From the NCBI GenBank assembly GCA_964556755.1, contig CAZKXI010000001.1, positions 1 to 64,000 of the forward strand: DNA of 64,000 nt, read 5' to 3'. Positions 42,958-54,424 of this stretch are shown piece by piece. Both the position numbers and the translations under genes were made by a program. Below the pieces are notes generated by a model, which was not told the DNA's origin, searched no databases, and saw only the letters and a program-made list of their open reading frames with translations. Origin of the DNA: UBA4085 sp964556755. Its GTDB lineage: Bacteria > Acidobacteriota > Aminicenantia > Aminicenantales > UBA4085. The first letter of the stretch is position 1; each line of letters opens with the position of its first letter.

Positions 42958-43928
42958 GTCTCGTTCCTTTGGTAGATGAAGGGAAGCTTGTCGGTCTCGG
43001 CCTTCCAGTCGAGGGAGGCCTTCAGCTCGCGGACGTGGGCGGCGATCGTCTCCTGGCCGAGCTGGTCGATGAGCTTGGCCGTGATGACCGGCCGGGCCTC
43101 GATCAGGGTTTGGAGCTTAGCCGGGAAGCGCCGGTCCATGCGGAAGATGTGGAAGCCGTAGGAAGACTCGACCACCCGGCTGATCTCGCCGACCTTGAGG
43201 GCCAGGATGACCTTCTCCAGGTCGGCCGGAAGCTGGCCGGCCCGGAAGACGCCCAGCAGGCCGCCCTTGGCCGCTTCCACGCCTTTGGAGCTGGCCTTGA
43301 CCGCCTCCCGGAACTGGGCCTCGGTGGCGTTCTTCAGCCTGTTGAGCACCTCGGTCGCCTCCCCCGCGCTCTCGCACAGGATCTGGCTGACCTGGACCCG
43401 CTCGGTCTGGAGGAACTCGCTCTTGTGGGCGTCGTAGTAGGCGGTCACTTCGGAGTCGGGGACGCTCAGCGCGCCGATGAGGGTCGAGAGGTACTTCTCG
43501 ACTTGCAGCTTGTCCTTCACGGCCTGGGGATCGAACTCGACCGCCGGAGCCCCCATCCCGGCCGCCGACCTGAGACGGAAGAGATAGTCGCTGACTTCGG
43601 ATTCGGCCGGAGCGATGTTGCGGCTGCGGGCCTGGACCAGGAGGATCTTCTCCTCGGCGTAGTTGTCGAAGAGGCCGCTCAGGGCCAGGGCGTCCAGGCT
43701 CTTCCAGTCCTCGCCCGCGTTCAGCCGCAGGTAGCCTTCGAAGTCGGCCAGGGTGTAGGCCGCCTCGCCGACCCGCAGCACGACGGGAGACGGCGCGGGG
43801 GCGGGGGCCGCTGCCGGATCGGGCGCCGCCGGCGGCTTGCGGCGACACTCGCCGGCGGCCAGGACGAGGCAGATCGCGGCGAAGACGGGAACAAGGCGGA
43901 AGGCCCGGTGGCTGCTGTCGATCTTCAT
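42954..43928 (-). CDS. PpiC-type parvulin peptidyl-prolyl isomerase, exported
   Basis: A 324-residue protein. A hydrophobic N-terminus (LVPVFAAICLVLAAGEC) suggests export; the Cys does not form a standard lipobox because Glu precedes it. A Pro/Ala-rich linker follows, then a SurA_N-like domain (VVLRVGEAAYTLADFEGYLRL) and a parvulin domain (RVQVSQILCESAGEATEVLNRL...GGLLGVFRAGQLP...GEISRVVESSYGFHIFRM). It is probably a periplasmic foldase related to PrsA. It has its own promoter (TTGAAG-18-TATAAT) and overlaps the downstream SurA-like gene. Confidence 0.87.
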   Translation of the reverse strand: MKIDSSHRAFRLVPVFAAICLVLAAGECRRKPPAAPDPAAAPAPAPSPVVLRVGEAAYTLADFEGYLRLNAGEDWKSLDALALSGLFDNYAEEKILLVQARSRNIAPAESEVSDYLFRLRSAAGMGAPAVEFDPQAVKDKLQVEKYLSTLIGALSVPDSEVTAYYDAHKSEFLQTERVQVSQILCESAGEATEVLNRLKNATEAQFREAVKASSKGVEAAKGGLLGVFRAGQLPADLEKVILALKVGEISRVVESSYGFHIFRMDRRFPAKLQTLIEARPVITAKLIDQLGQETIAAHVRELKASLDWKAETDKLPFIYQRNET

Positions 43929-43946
43929 TGATTTCAGGCTATTATA

Positions 43947-47234
<3,288 letters not shown>

Positions 47235-47248
47235 GGCGGAGGGCCGCT

Positions 47249-47277
47249 ATTATAGGCCCCGCGCTTCAAAACGCCAA
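47249..47277 (-). promoter_or_regulatory. Promoter for mfd
   Basis: On the minus strand, TTGGCG (47272-47277), exactly 17-base spacer, TATAAT (47249-47254), 14 bases before the ATG at 47234. The -35 box sits at the edge of the repeat tract that begins at 47276. Confidence 0.6.
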
Positions 47278-47301
47278 ATAGGGGTCAGAAATAGGGGTCA
47301 G
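47276..47301. repeat. 13-bp tandem duplication at the left edge of E6
   Basis: AAATAGGGGTCAG occurs twice head to tail (47276-47288 and 47289-47301). The second copy is the left tip of element E6, and the first is an isolated copy of the same tip. Confidence 0.85.
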
Positions 47302-47397
47302 GTCTCAAGATTCAAGTTATCTCTCTTGGTCTGACGAAAAGCGGCTCCGTTTGACACGTTTCGACACGAGAAACCTCGAATCTCAAGACCTGACCCC
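47294..47397 (+). repeat. Family E palindromic element, copy E6
   Basis: 104 bp. The most decayed full copy: the arms differ at about three of 23 bases (ATTCAAG against ATTCGAG and others). It lies between the mfd start and the stop of the DUF5916 gene, six bases from the latter. Confidence 0.88.
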
Positions 47398-47403
47398 TTC
47401 TTC

Positions 47404-49596
47404 TTAAACGCGCCACCAGTAGGAGAACTTGATGAAGACGCTGTAGTCGCGGCGGTCGTAGCGGGCGGGAGCGAGAAGGCCCCGCTCATAATTGGAGTCG
47501 TAGCCGACGAAGAAGACCGTGCCCGGGCGGAGAACCCAGGACACCAGGAAGCTGCCGAAGACCTCCTCGACGTAGAGGTTGTAGTCGAGGATGGCCCGCA
47601 CGGACAGCGCCTTGGAGATCTGGTAGGACGACCGGGTGTGGATGACGTTGTAGTCCCAGGCCCGCTCGCCGCCCCGGGTCTTCCAGAACGTGCTCTTGCT
47701 GAAGTCCACCCCCAGCTGGAGGCGCTTGCTGGGCTTGAAGTTCAGTCCCACGCCCCACGTCGCGGACCAGCCCAAATAGGCGTCCTCGGGATCGTAGTTG
47801 ATCGTGTCGCCTATCTCGGCGTAGGCCGTGAAGGGCATCCATTTGATGAGATAGCTCTGGGCCTGGAGCTGGAACTGGGTCTTCCGGAAGTCCGCCCCGG
47901 CGTAGTGCTCCATGCCGTTCTCGGCGACCAGGACGAGCTGGTTGAACTCGGTGAAGCGGAATTGGGTCTGAACCCTCAGCCAGGTGTCCTGGGTCACGGA
48001 GTCGAAGTAGCCGTCACGGCGCCCGGCCTGCAGGTTGAGCTGGAGGCGGTTAAGGAAGGGCTTGTCCGGGTAGAGGCGGAAGCTGGCGAACACGCCGCCC
48101 AGCCGGTAATCCGTCCGGTTGACGAAGCCCGATGAGGCTTCGAAGTCCGGGTGCATGGCCTGGACAAAGGCGCCGAAGCTGTAATTCTTGTGGAAGTAGG
48201 AGCCCTCGACGTAGAGGGCCGGGGCCAGATCGGTCACCTCGCCGTCCCAGCTGGTCTTGGACGCCAAAGCCTGGAAGCTGAAGAAGAGCTTGTCGGCGAA
48301 GCGCCATTGTCCATCGATTCCGGCCACCCGGTTCCAGGAGCCGTCGATCTCCTTGTCGGCCAGGCAGAAGCCCAAATAGGAGCCCTTGTTGAAGATGTCC
48401 GTCTTGACCCGGACGATGTTGAACAGGGCGGACTCGTCGCCGCTGCCCTGGCCGCTATGGACGTCCCACAAGCTCTCGGTCGGGTGCTGGTCGTAGGCCG
48501 AGAGGATGCCGTAGGTCATTCCGCCCAGCTTGCCGGTGACCTTGGCCCCCCAGAGGGGATCCGTGATGCGCCGGGTGTAGACCATCTCGATCTCGGGGAA
48601 TTGAAAGATCTCCATGCCCTCCAGGAAGAAGGGCCTCTTCTCCTGGTAGCGAAGGGCGTAGCGCAGATTGACGTCGATCTGGGGCGCATCGGCCTCGATG
48701 TGGCTGAAGTCCGGGTTGATCGTCGCGTCCAGGGTCAGGTCGGACTTAAGGCCGTACTTCAAATTGAACCCGGGCTGGAAGTCGATGCCGCTCCCTTCCC
48801 TCTTGAGCGCCGTGGCCACGGGCATCAGCTCGAGATTGTTGCCGCGCTCGACCGTCCCCTTGATGACGATCGGCCCCGCCTGGGCGACCAGGCCGGGGAT
48901 GTCCCGGGAGTAGGACGGCCACATATCGATGCCGCCGGTGCGGGGGTTGTTGCGGGCCAGGGTCAACCCCCAGACCTTCTCGTCCTGGTCGGGAAAGCGG
49001 AGGCTCTTGAAGGGGATGGCCATCTCCACCGTGTAGCCGAGGTCGTCGATCTTCGCCTCGGCCTCCCAAACGGCGTCCCAGGAGTCGTCCATATCGTCGT
49101 TGCCGCCCTCCTCCACCCGGACAAAGTCCATCTGGATGCCGGCCGGATTGACGCCGAAAGTGGCCGCCCGCCGCTTCTCGTTGAATGTGTCGATGAAGGC
49201 GATGATCCAATCGTCTTCCAGGCAGCCGTCGCGGTTGGTGATGGAGGCCCGGATTTTCTTGGGCTCGGGGTCGAGGCAGCGGAAAGCGAGGTAGAGGGCC
49301 TTGGCGTCGTAGCCGATATAGGCGATCGTCTTCATGGCGGCCGGCTCGCCCGCCTTGGGCGTCAGCTGGAAGAAGCTGTCGAGGCGGAGAGCTTCCTTCT
49401 CCCAGACGCCCGGCTCGAGCTGGCCGTCGAGGCGCGGCGGAGCGGAGAGGCGGGGGACGGCCAGGGGGGGCTTGCCGGCGGGCTGGAGAGCCACCTCGCC
49501 GGAGACGGCGAAAGAGGCGAGAGAGAAAGCCGCCCAGGCCGCCAGCAGGGCGGGGATCGGACCGGCTGGCCGGCGGGAGAAAGCGGCGGTTTTCAT
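47404..49596 (-). CDS. Exported CBM9-like/DUF5916 outer-membrane-type protein
   Basis: A 730-residue protein with a Sec signal. The start at 49596 follows GGAGG, and an upstream start at 49635 would delay the signal peptide. Residues about 45-230 resemble carbohydrate-binding module family 9 (LDGQLEPGVWEKEA, AYIGYDAKALYLAFRCLDPEP). The rest is DUF5916, rich in alternating strands (NLKYGLKSDLTLDATINPDFSHIEADAPQID, YALRYQEKRPFFLEGMEIF) and ending in an aromatic strand (YSVFIKFSYWWRV) like an outer-membrane beta-barrel. It probably binds or passes carbohydrate at the outer membrane. It is read divergently from the kinase gene. Confidence 0.85.
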   Translation of the reverse strand: MKTAAFSRRPAGPIPALLAAWAAFSLASFAVSGEVALQPAGKPPLAVPRLSAPPRLDGQLEPGVWEKEALRLDSFFQLTPKAGEPAAMKTIAYIGYDAKALYLAFRCLDPEPKKIRASITNRDGCLEDDWIIAFIDTFNEKRRAATFGVNPAGIQMDFVRVEEGGNDDMDDSWDAVWEAEAKIDDLGYTVEMAIPFKSLRFPDQDEKVWGLTLARNNPRTGGIDMWPSYSRDIPGLVAQAGPIVIKGTVERGNNLELMPVATALKREGSGIDFQPGFNLKYGLKSDLTLDATINPDFSHIEADAPQIDVNLRYALRYQEKRPFFLEGMEIFQFPEIEMVYTRRITDPLWGAKVTGKLGGMTYGILSAYDQHPTESLWDVHSGQGSGDESALFNIVRVKTDIFNKGSYLGFCLADKEIDGSWNRVAGIDGQWRFADKLFFSFQALASKTSWDGEVTDLAPALYVEGSYFHKNYSFGAFVQAMHPDFEASSGFVNRTDYRLGGVFASFRLYPDKPFLNRLQLNLQAGRRDGYFDSVTQDTWLRVQTQFRFTEFNQLVLVAENGMEHYAGADFRKTQFQLQAQSYLIKWMPFTAYAEIGDTINYDPEDAYLGWSATWGVGLNFKPSKRLQLGVDFSKSTFWKTRGGERAWDYNVIHTRSSYQISKALSVRAILDYNLYVEEVFGSFLVSWVLRPGTVFFVGYDSNYERGLLAPARYDRRDYSVFIKFSYWWRV

Positions 49597-49801
49597 TGCG
49601 GAAATTCCTCCAGCGTCCTGTCGATTCTCACCCATAGAGACGAAAAGCCCGCGGCAAAAGTTTCCTCAGGCGATGGCCCCGAGCGAGGGGCCGTCACGGA
49701 GCCGACCGCGATTGACAGCCGGGGCGGCCCGCATTACGATCGGGGCGCCGCCGCCCTCCCCCGGCCGCCCGGAAGAGCGGCGGCAACAGGGAAACGCCCG
49801 C

Positions 49802-52492
49802 ATGACCGGCAAAACGATCGGACATTACCGGATCCTCGAGCCGCTCGGCGAAGGCGGGATGGGTGTCGTCTACAAGGCCAAGGACCTGCGGCTCGACCGC
49901 TTCGTGGCCATCAAAGTGCTGCCGCCCGATCGGGCCGGCGACCCCGACCGCCGGGCCCGCTTCGAGCGGGAGGCCAAGGCCGCCTCCTCCCTCAACCACC
50001 CGGGCATTGTCGTCCTGCACGACATCGTTCAGGACGGGGACAACCTGGTCATCGTCATGGAGTACATCGCCGGCGCCACCCTGGCCCAGACTCTGGCCCG
50101 CCGGGCGCTCGGCCCCGCTGAGGCGGTCCGCCTCGCGGTCCAGGTGGCCGAAGCCCTCGGCCGGGCCCATGCCGCCGGGCTCATCCACCGCGATCTCAAG
50201 CCCTCCAACATCATGGTCACGGACGCCGGCCAAGCCAAGATCCTGGACTTCGGCCTGGCCAAGCTGGTCCGTGGACCGGCCGAAGACGGCGGCACGGCCA
50301 CTCTGCCCAAGACGGACGCCAACCTGGTCCTCGGCACGCCCGCCTACATGTCGCCCGAGCAGATCGAGGCGGAGCCCCTGACGCCGCGATCCGACATCTT
50401 CAGCTTCGGCCTGGTCCTCTACGAGATGCTGACCCGGGCCAGGGCTTACAGCCGGACGACCTCGGTCGAAGTCATGACCGCCATCCTGCGCGAGCCTCCC
50501 CCGGAGCTGCCCGAGACGATCGCGCCGGCCCTGCGCGAGATCGTGGCCCAATGCCTGGCCAAGGACCCCGGCCTCCGCTTTCAGTCGGCCCAGGATCTGG
50601 CCTTCGCCCTGAGGATCGCGGCCGGAATGGGGACCGGCAGCTCCCCCCGCCCGTCCGCTCTCGCCCGGGGCAAGACCCGGCGGATCGCGCCGCTTGGGGC
50701 CGCCGCGGCGGCCGGGCTCCTTCTCGGGCTCGCCGGGGTCGGCGCTCTCCTCCTGCGTCCCCGGCCCGTCGATCCGGGCTTTCTCCGCTTCACGCCGTTC
50801 GCCGTCGACGCGGCCGCCGAGACCAAGGGCGCTTGGGCCCCGGACGGCCGGACCATCGCCTTCCTGCGCGAGGCGGGGCGATCCTGGCAGGTCATGATCC
50901 GGGATCTCTCCCGCCCGACCGCCATTCAGCTGACGTCCCTGGCCGGCGGGGCCAGAGCTCAAGGCCCCGTGTTTTGGTCGGCGGACGGGGGACTGGTCTA
51001 CTTTGCCACTCGGGACGGCCTTTCGTCCGTGGCGGTGGCGGGCGGGAAGCCGCGCCCCGTGCTGGACGATCTGGAGACGGCGGCTCTCTCCCCCGATGGA
51101 AAGACGCTGGCCGTTTGGCGGACCTATATGGCCCCGGTTCCCGGCCGGCCGGACCAAAAGGAAAGGCGGGCCACGGTGTGGATCTCGTCACCGCCGGGCT
51201 CCGAACCACGCCTTTACCAGCCCTCGTCCTTCGAGCGACGCGGAAACCTGACGCCCGTCTACATGCGCTTCTCGCCCGATGGCCGGAGCCTGGGATTGTC
51301 CTTCTGGTCGGGCGAGGGGGGAGAGGCGGCCTTCTGGATCCTGCCCTTCCCCGACGGCCCCAAGGCCGCGCCGCGGCGAATCTTCACGGACGCGACACTG
51401 CGTACGCCGCCGGACTTCGACTGGCTACCGGACTCCCGGCGGATCGTCTTCTCCGATCTCGGCGGCTTGTGGCTGGGAGACACGAAGACCTCGCGGCGGG
51501 CCCGGATCACGTCGACGGCGGGAATCGAGGACCATCCCCGGCTGTCCCCGGACGGCGGCCGCCTGATCCTCGACCGGGCCGAGGAGGACTTCGATATCGT
51601 CGCCATCCGGCCCGACGGATCCGCGCCGGCGCCGATTGTGGCCACCGCCCGCCGCGAGTTTTCGCCCTCGTGGTCGGCCTCCGGCGACCGGCTGGCCTTC
51701 GTCACCGACCGGCTGGGGGAAGCGGAGCTGTGGATTCGGTCCCGGGACGGCTCCTGGGAGAAGAGGGTGATCGGATCGTCGGAGCTTCCAGGCGCCTCGG
51801 GCGCTTTCATCGCGTCCGCGGCCCTGACGGGCGACGGAAGGCGCGTGGCGTTCCTGGCCCAAAGCCCCCACTCCGGGGCCAAGGTCTGGGTCATGCCCGT
51901 CGACGGCGGCCGGCCGGTGCCGGCCTTCCCCAGCCTGGAGAGGGAGATCGGGGCTCCCGCCTGGTCTCCGGACGGGACCACCCTGGCTTGCCTCGTCGTC
52001 CGGGAGGGCAACCGCGAGCTGGCCGTGGCCCGCCCGGCCGAGCCGGAAACGCTGCGGATCCTCTGCCGGGACCGCACCCGGCTCTCGACCGCGCCCGCCT
52101 GGTCCCCCGACGGGCGGTGGATCGCCAGCGGCAACCGCGATCAGGTCAGCCTTTTCGCCGTCGACGGCACCGTGGAGAAGACGCTCCGGGCTCCCGTCTC
52201 CATCCAGAGCGAGGAGGGCGGGCTGAGCTGGTCGAAGGACGGGAAGGCGATCTATCTGGCCACCGCGGACGCGGCCGGGGCCCATCTGGACCGCGTCGAT
52301 ATCGCCTCGGGCCGGGTCCAGAGGATCGCGGGCTGGCCCGCCGGAGCGGCCCTGCGGAGCCCGACCCAGTTCATGCCGGCCATCGTTCCGGATCCCGGTT
52401 CCGAGGCCCTGACGGTCGCGCTGCGCACGCTGCGCTCCGACCTTTGGATCCTGGACGGATTCCGGGAAGCCACGAAAGGAGTCTTTCGATGA
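49802..52492 (+). CDS. Serine/threonine protein kinase with extracytoplasmic PD40/TolB-like propeller
   Basis: An 896-residue bacterial Hanks-type kinase. The catalytic domain (residues about 8-275) has GEGGMGVVYKA, VAIKVL with the ATP lysine, LIHRDLKPSNIMVT, LDFGLAKL and GTPAYMSPEQ, so all key residues are present. One membrane span (LGAAAAAGLLLGLAGVGALL) precedes an outer beta-propeller of about 550 residues built from WSPDG-type PD40 repeats (WAPDGRTIAF, WSADGGLVYF, WSPDGTTLAC, WSPDGRWIAS). It probably phosphorylates cytoplasmic proteins on an outside signal. Its stop overlaps the start of the exported amidotransferase gene by four bases (ATGA). Confidence 0.92.
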   Translation: MTGKTIGHYRILEPLGEGGMGVVYKAKDLRLDRFVAIKVLPPDRAGDPDRRARFEREAKAASSLNHPGIVVLHDIVQDGDNLVIVMEYIAGATLAQTLARRALGPAEAVRLAVQVAEALGRAHAAGLIHRDLKPSNIMVTDAGQAKILDFGLAKLVRGPAEDGGTATLPKTDANLVLGTPAYMSPEQIEAEPLTPRSDIFSFGLVLYEMLTRARAYSRTTSVEVMTAILREPPPELPETIAPALREIVAQCLAKDPGLRFQSAQDLAFALRIAAGMGTGSSPRPSALARGKTRRIAPLGAAAAAGLLLGLAGVGALLLRPRPVDPGFLRFTPFAVDAAAETKGAWAPDGRTIAFLREAGRSWQVMIRDLSRPTAIQLTSLAGGARAQGPVFWSADGGLVYFATRDGLSSVAVAGGKPRPVLDDLETAALSPDGKTLAVWRTYMAPVPGRPDQKERRATVWISSPPGSEPRLYQPSSFERRGNLTPVYMRFSPDGRSLGLSFWSGEGGEAAFWILPFPDGPKAAPRRIFTDATLRTPPDFDWLPDSRRIVFSDLGGLWLGDTKTSRRARITSTAGIEDHPRLSPDGGRLILDRAEEDFDIVAIRPDGSAPAPIVATARREFSPSWSASGDRLAFVTDRLGEAELWIRSRDGSWEKRVIGSSELPGASGAFIASAALTGDGRRVAFLAQSPHSGAKVWVMPVDGGRPVPAFPSLEREIGAPAWSPDGTTLACLVVREGNRELAVARPAEPETLRILCRDRTRLSTAPAWSPDGRWIASGNRDQVSLFAVDGTVEKTLRAPVSIQSEEGGLSWSKDGKAIYLATADAAGAHLDRVDIASGRVQRIAGWPAGAALRSPTQFMPAIVPDPGSEALTVALRTLRSDLWILDGFREATKGVFR

Positions 52493-53640
52493 GATATCCC
52501 CGCCGCAGACCGGCCATCGGGCTGGCCGTCCTCTTCGCTCTGGCCCTCGCCGCGCCGAGCATAGCCGCGCCGCAAGACGCCGGCCCGGCCCGCTTCTTCG
52601 ACACCGCCCGCCCGCCCCAAGGCAAGGTCCGGCTGGTCATCTTCTATCCTTCGGTGGGATCGATCAAGGACCTGGTCGCCGTTCGGGGCCAGGGCTTCAT
52701 CCCCTACGAGAGCCTGGAGGTCGTCGGCGTCCATCACGAGCGGGAGCGGACGGACTACGCCGCGGCGGAGAAGTACGTCCGCGACAACGGCCTGGATTGG
52801 ATCCATTTCCACACCATCCGGGGCGACATCGGCCTGGACACCCTCTACAAGCCCAACGCCGTCTCGGCCGAGCTGGAGAGGATCTTCGACCTCTCGGACG
52901 GGGTCCTCTTCTTCGGCGGACCCGACATCGTCCCGGCCGCCTACGGCGAGGAGATGGGCTTGCTGACGGTGGTCACCGATCCTTACCGCCACTACATCGA
53001 GCTGACCGCCGTCTTCCATCTTTTGGGCGGGGCCCAGGATCCCAAGTTCGAGCCCTACCTCGAAGCGCGCCCCGACTTCCCGGTCATGGGCATCTGCCTG
53101 GGCATGCAGACCCTCAATGTCGGCACGGGCGGGACGATGGTCCAGGACATCCCGACCGAGATCTACGGCGCCCGGACGGTTGAGGACGTCATCCGGCTGG
53201 GCCGCGACGCCTGGCATACCAACCCCAACGCCAAGCTGGCGCCGCTGGAGCGCGGCCTCCTGCCCTACAACATGCACCCGATCCGCCTGGCCGCCGAAGG
53301 CAAGCTGGTCAAGGTTCTCGGCCTGCGGTCCGAAGACCGGCCCTTCATCATGAGCGCGCATCATCAGGCCGTCGAGCGGCTGGGGAGGGGCCTGCGGGTC
53401 ATCGCCGCCTCGCTCGACGAAAAAGTCGTCGAGGCCGTCGAGCACGAGAAATACCCCAACGTCCTGGGCGTCCAGTTCCACCCCGAGTTCAACATCCTGT
53501 GGGACGCCACGCCGAAGTATAAGGTCACGCCCGGGGACAAAGCCGCTTTCGGCTGCCGGACGGTGCTGGAAGAGAATCCCCCCAGCTTCGAATTCCACAA
53601 GCGGCTGTGGGACTGGTTCTTCGCCGCGCTGAAGAAGTAA
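52489..53640 (+). CDS. Exported class I amidotransferase-like (peptidase C26) protein
   Basis: A 383-residue protein with a Sec signal (AIGLAVLFALALAAPS). The domain is the class I glutamine-amidotransferase/gamma-glutamyl-hydrolase fold, with the nucleophile Cys203 in MGICLGMQTLN and the His331-Glu333 pair in GVQFHPEF. All three catalytic residues are therefore kept. Cytoplasmic PuuD-type members cleave gamma-glutamyl bonds, and export suggests action on peptides or peptidoglycan-like substrates outside. It overlaps the kinase gene by four bases, so both are made from one transcript. It ends eight bases before the converging PIN gene. Confidence 0.85.
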   Translation: MRYPRRRPAIGLAVLFALALAAPSIAAPQDAGPARFFDTARPPQGKVRLVIFYPSVGSIKDLVAVRGQGFIPYESLEVVGVHHERERTDYAAAEKYVRDNGLDWIHFHTIRGDIGLDTLYKPNAVSAELERIFDLSDGVLFFGGPDIVPAAYGEEMGLLTVVTDPYRHYIELTAVFHLLGGAQDPKFEPYLEARPDFPVMGICLGMQTLNVGTGGTMVQDIPTEIYGARTVEDVIRLGRDAWHTNPNAKLAPLERGLLPYNMHPIRLAAEGKLVKVLGLRSEDRPFIMSAHHQAVERLGRGLRVIAASLDEKVVEAVEHEKYPNVLGVQFHPEFNILWDATPKYKVTPGDKAAFGCRTVLEENPPSFEFHKRLWDWFFAALKK

Positions 53641-53647
53641 TTACGGG

Positions 53648-54106
53648 CTAGCTCTTCCAAGCGGCCAAGAATTGCGGCAGGAAGAAGTCGAGAAAGGCGG
53701 CCGGTGACAGGATCGGGAAAGCAAGCCGATCGTCTTCGAGCCCGAGCAAGTCCTTCTTATCCCCCGTGACGAGAACAGACGCCTTGCCGGCGACGGCCGA
53801 GGCGATCACGGGCGCGTCCTTGGCAACGACGCGCGGCGTCCATGCGGCGACGGCGGAAGCCGCAGGCAGGGGCACGATCTCGAAGCCGAGCTTTTCAATC
53901 AAGCCCCGCGCCGCCGGCCATGCCTCCGGGAGGCGCTTGCCGAGATTGCGCTCGATCTCGAGGAGATTGAAGGCGCCGACAAGAGGCTGCAGAGGCGGCA
54001 AGCGCGCGGCAAGAAGATCGAGGATACGGCGGGGAGCGCCGCGATCGGAAAACAGCGCGGAGAGAAGGACGTTCGAGTCGAGGAATATCCTAAGGCTTCC
54101 GACCAT
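53648..54106 (-). CDS. PIN-domain toxin (VapC-like)
   Basis: A 152-residue PIN-domain ribonuclease-type toxin. FLDSNVLLSALFS carries the first acidic residue, VVAKDAPVIASAVAGKA the central acids and VTGDKKDLL the last Asp. The start at 54106 is chosen because it gives the usual short N-terminus (MVGSLRIFLDSN); it lies inside the end of the antitoxin gene, with a 17-base overlap. Binding of the antitoxin would silence it. It is convergent with the exported amidotransferase gene. Confidence 0.85.
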   Translation of the reverse strand: MVGSLRIFLDSNVLLSALFSDRGAPRRILDLLAARLPPLQPLVGAFNLLEIERNLGKRLPEAWPAARGLIEKLGFEIVPLPAASAVAAWTPRVVAKDAPVIASAVAGKASVLVTGDKKDLLGLEDDRLAFPILSPAAFLDFFLPQFLAAWKS

Positions 54107-54374
54107 AAGCCTCTCCGCGGACTTCTTCGCGAGCCTCTTCGAGTCCGGCGACGAGGTCATCGACCGTCAGCCCCGAAGCCATGAGCAGGCGGCGAAGCTC
54201 CCGCCTGGCCTCGTCCACCCCCAGCCGGCGCGGCGTCACCAGCACCGAATCTCCGATGGGGATGATGGTGACTTCCTGGCCCGGGGTGAGCGGCCCGGCT
54301 TCCCTGACTCCCTTGGGGATCGTCAGCTGGCCGCGGTCTTTGATCTCCGCGGTGTAGGAATTTCTCTTATCCAT
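54090..54374 (-). CDS. AbrB/SpoVT-type antitoxin
   Basis: A 94-residue protein. The first 50 residues form a swapped-hairpin AbrB domain (YTAEIKDRGQLTIPKGVREA, VTIIPIGDSVLVTPR), which binds DNA, and the C-terminal helix region (EARRELRRLLMASGLTVDDLVAGLEEAREEV) likely holds the toxin. The ATG at 54374 is preferred to a TTG three bases upstream. The order antitoxin then toxin with overlap is classic for a VapBC-type module, probably self-repressed. The cut between AT-rich upstream sequence and this gene suggests a separate promoter near 54385-54415, but no clear box is asserted. Confidence 0.88.
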   Translation of the reverse strand: MDKRNSYTAEIKDRGQLTIPKGVREAGPLTPGQEVTIIPIGDSVLVTPRRLGVDEARRELRRLLMASGLTVDDLVAGLEEAREEVRGEAYGRKP

Positions 54375-54424
54375 CAACCTGATTCCTCGTTATTCAGACT
54401 ATCAGAATTCGGATTTCAGGTCAA

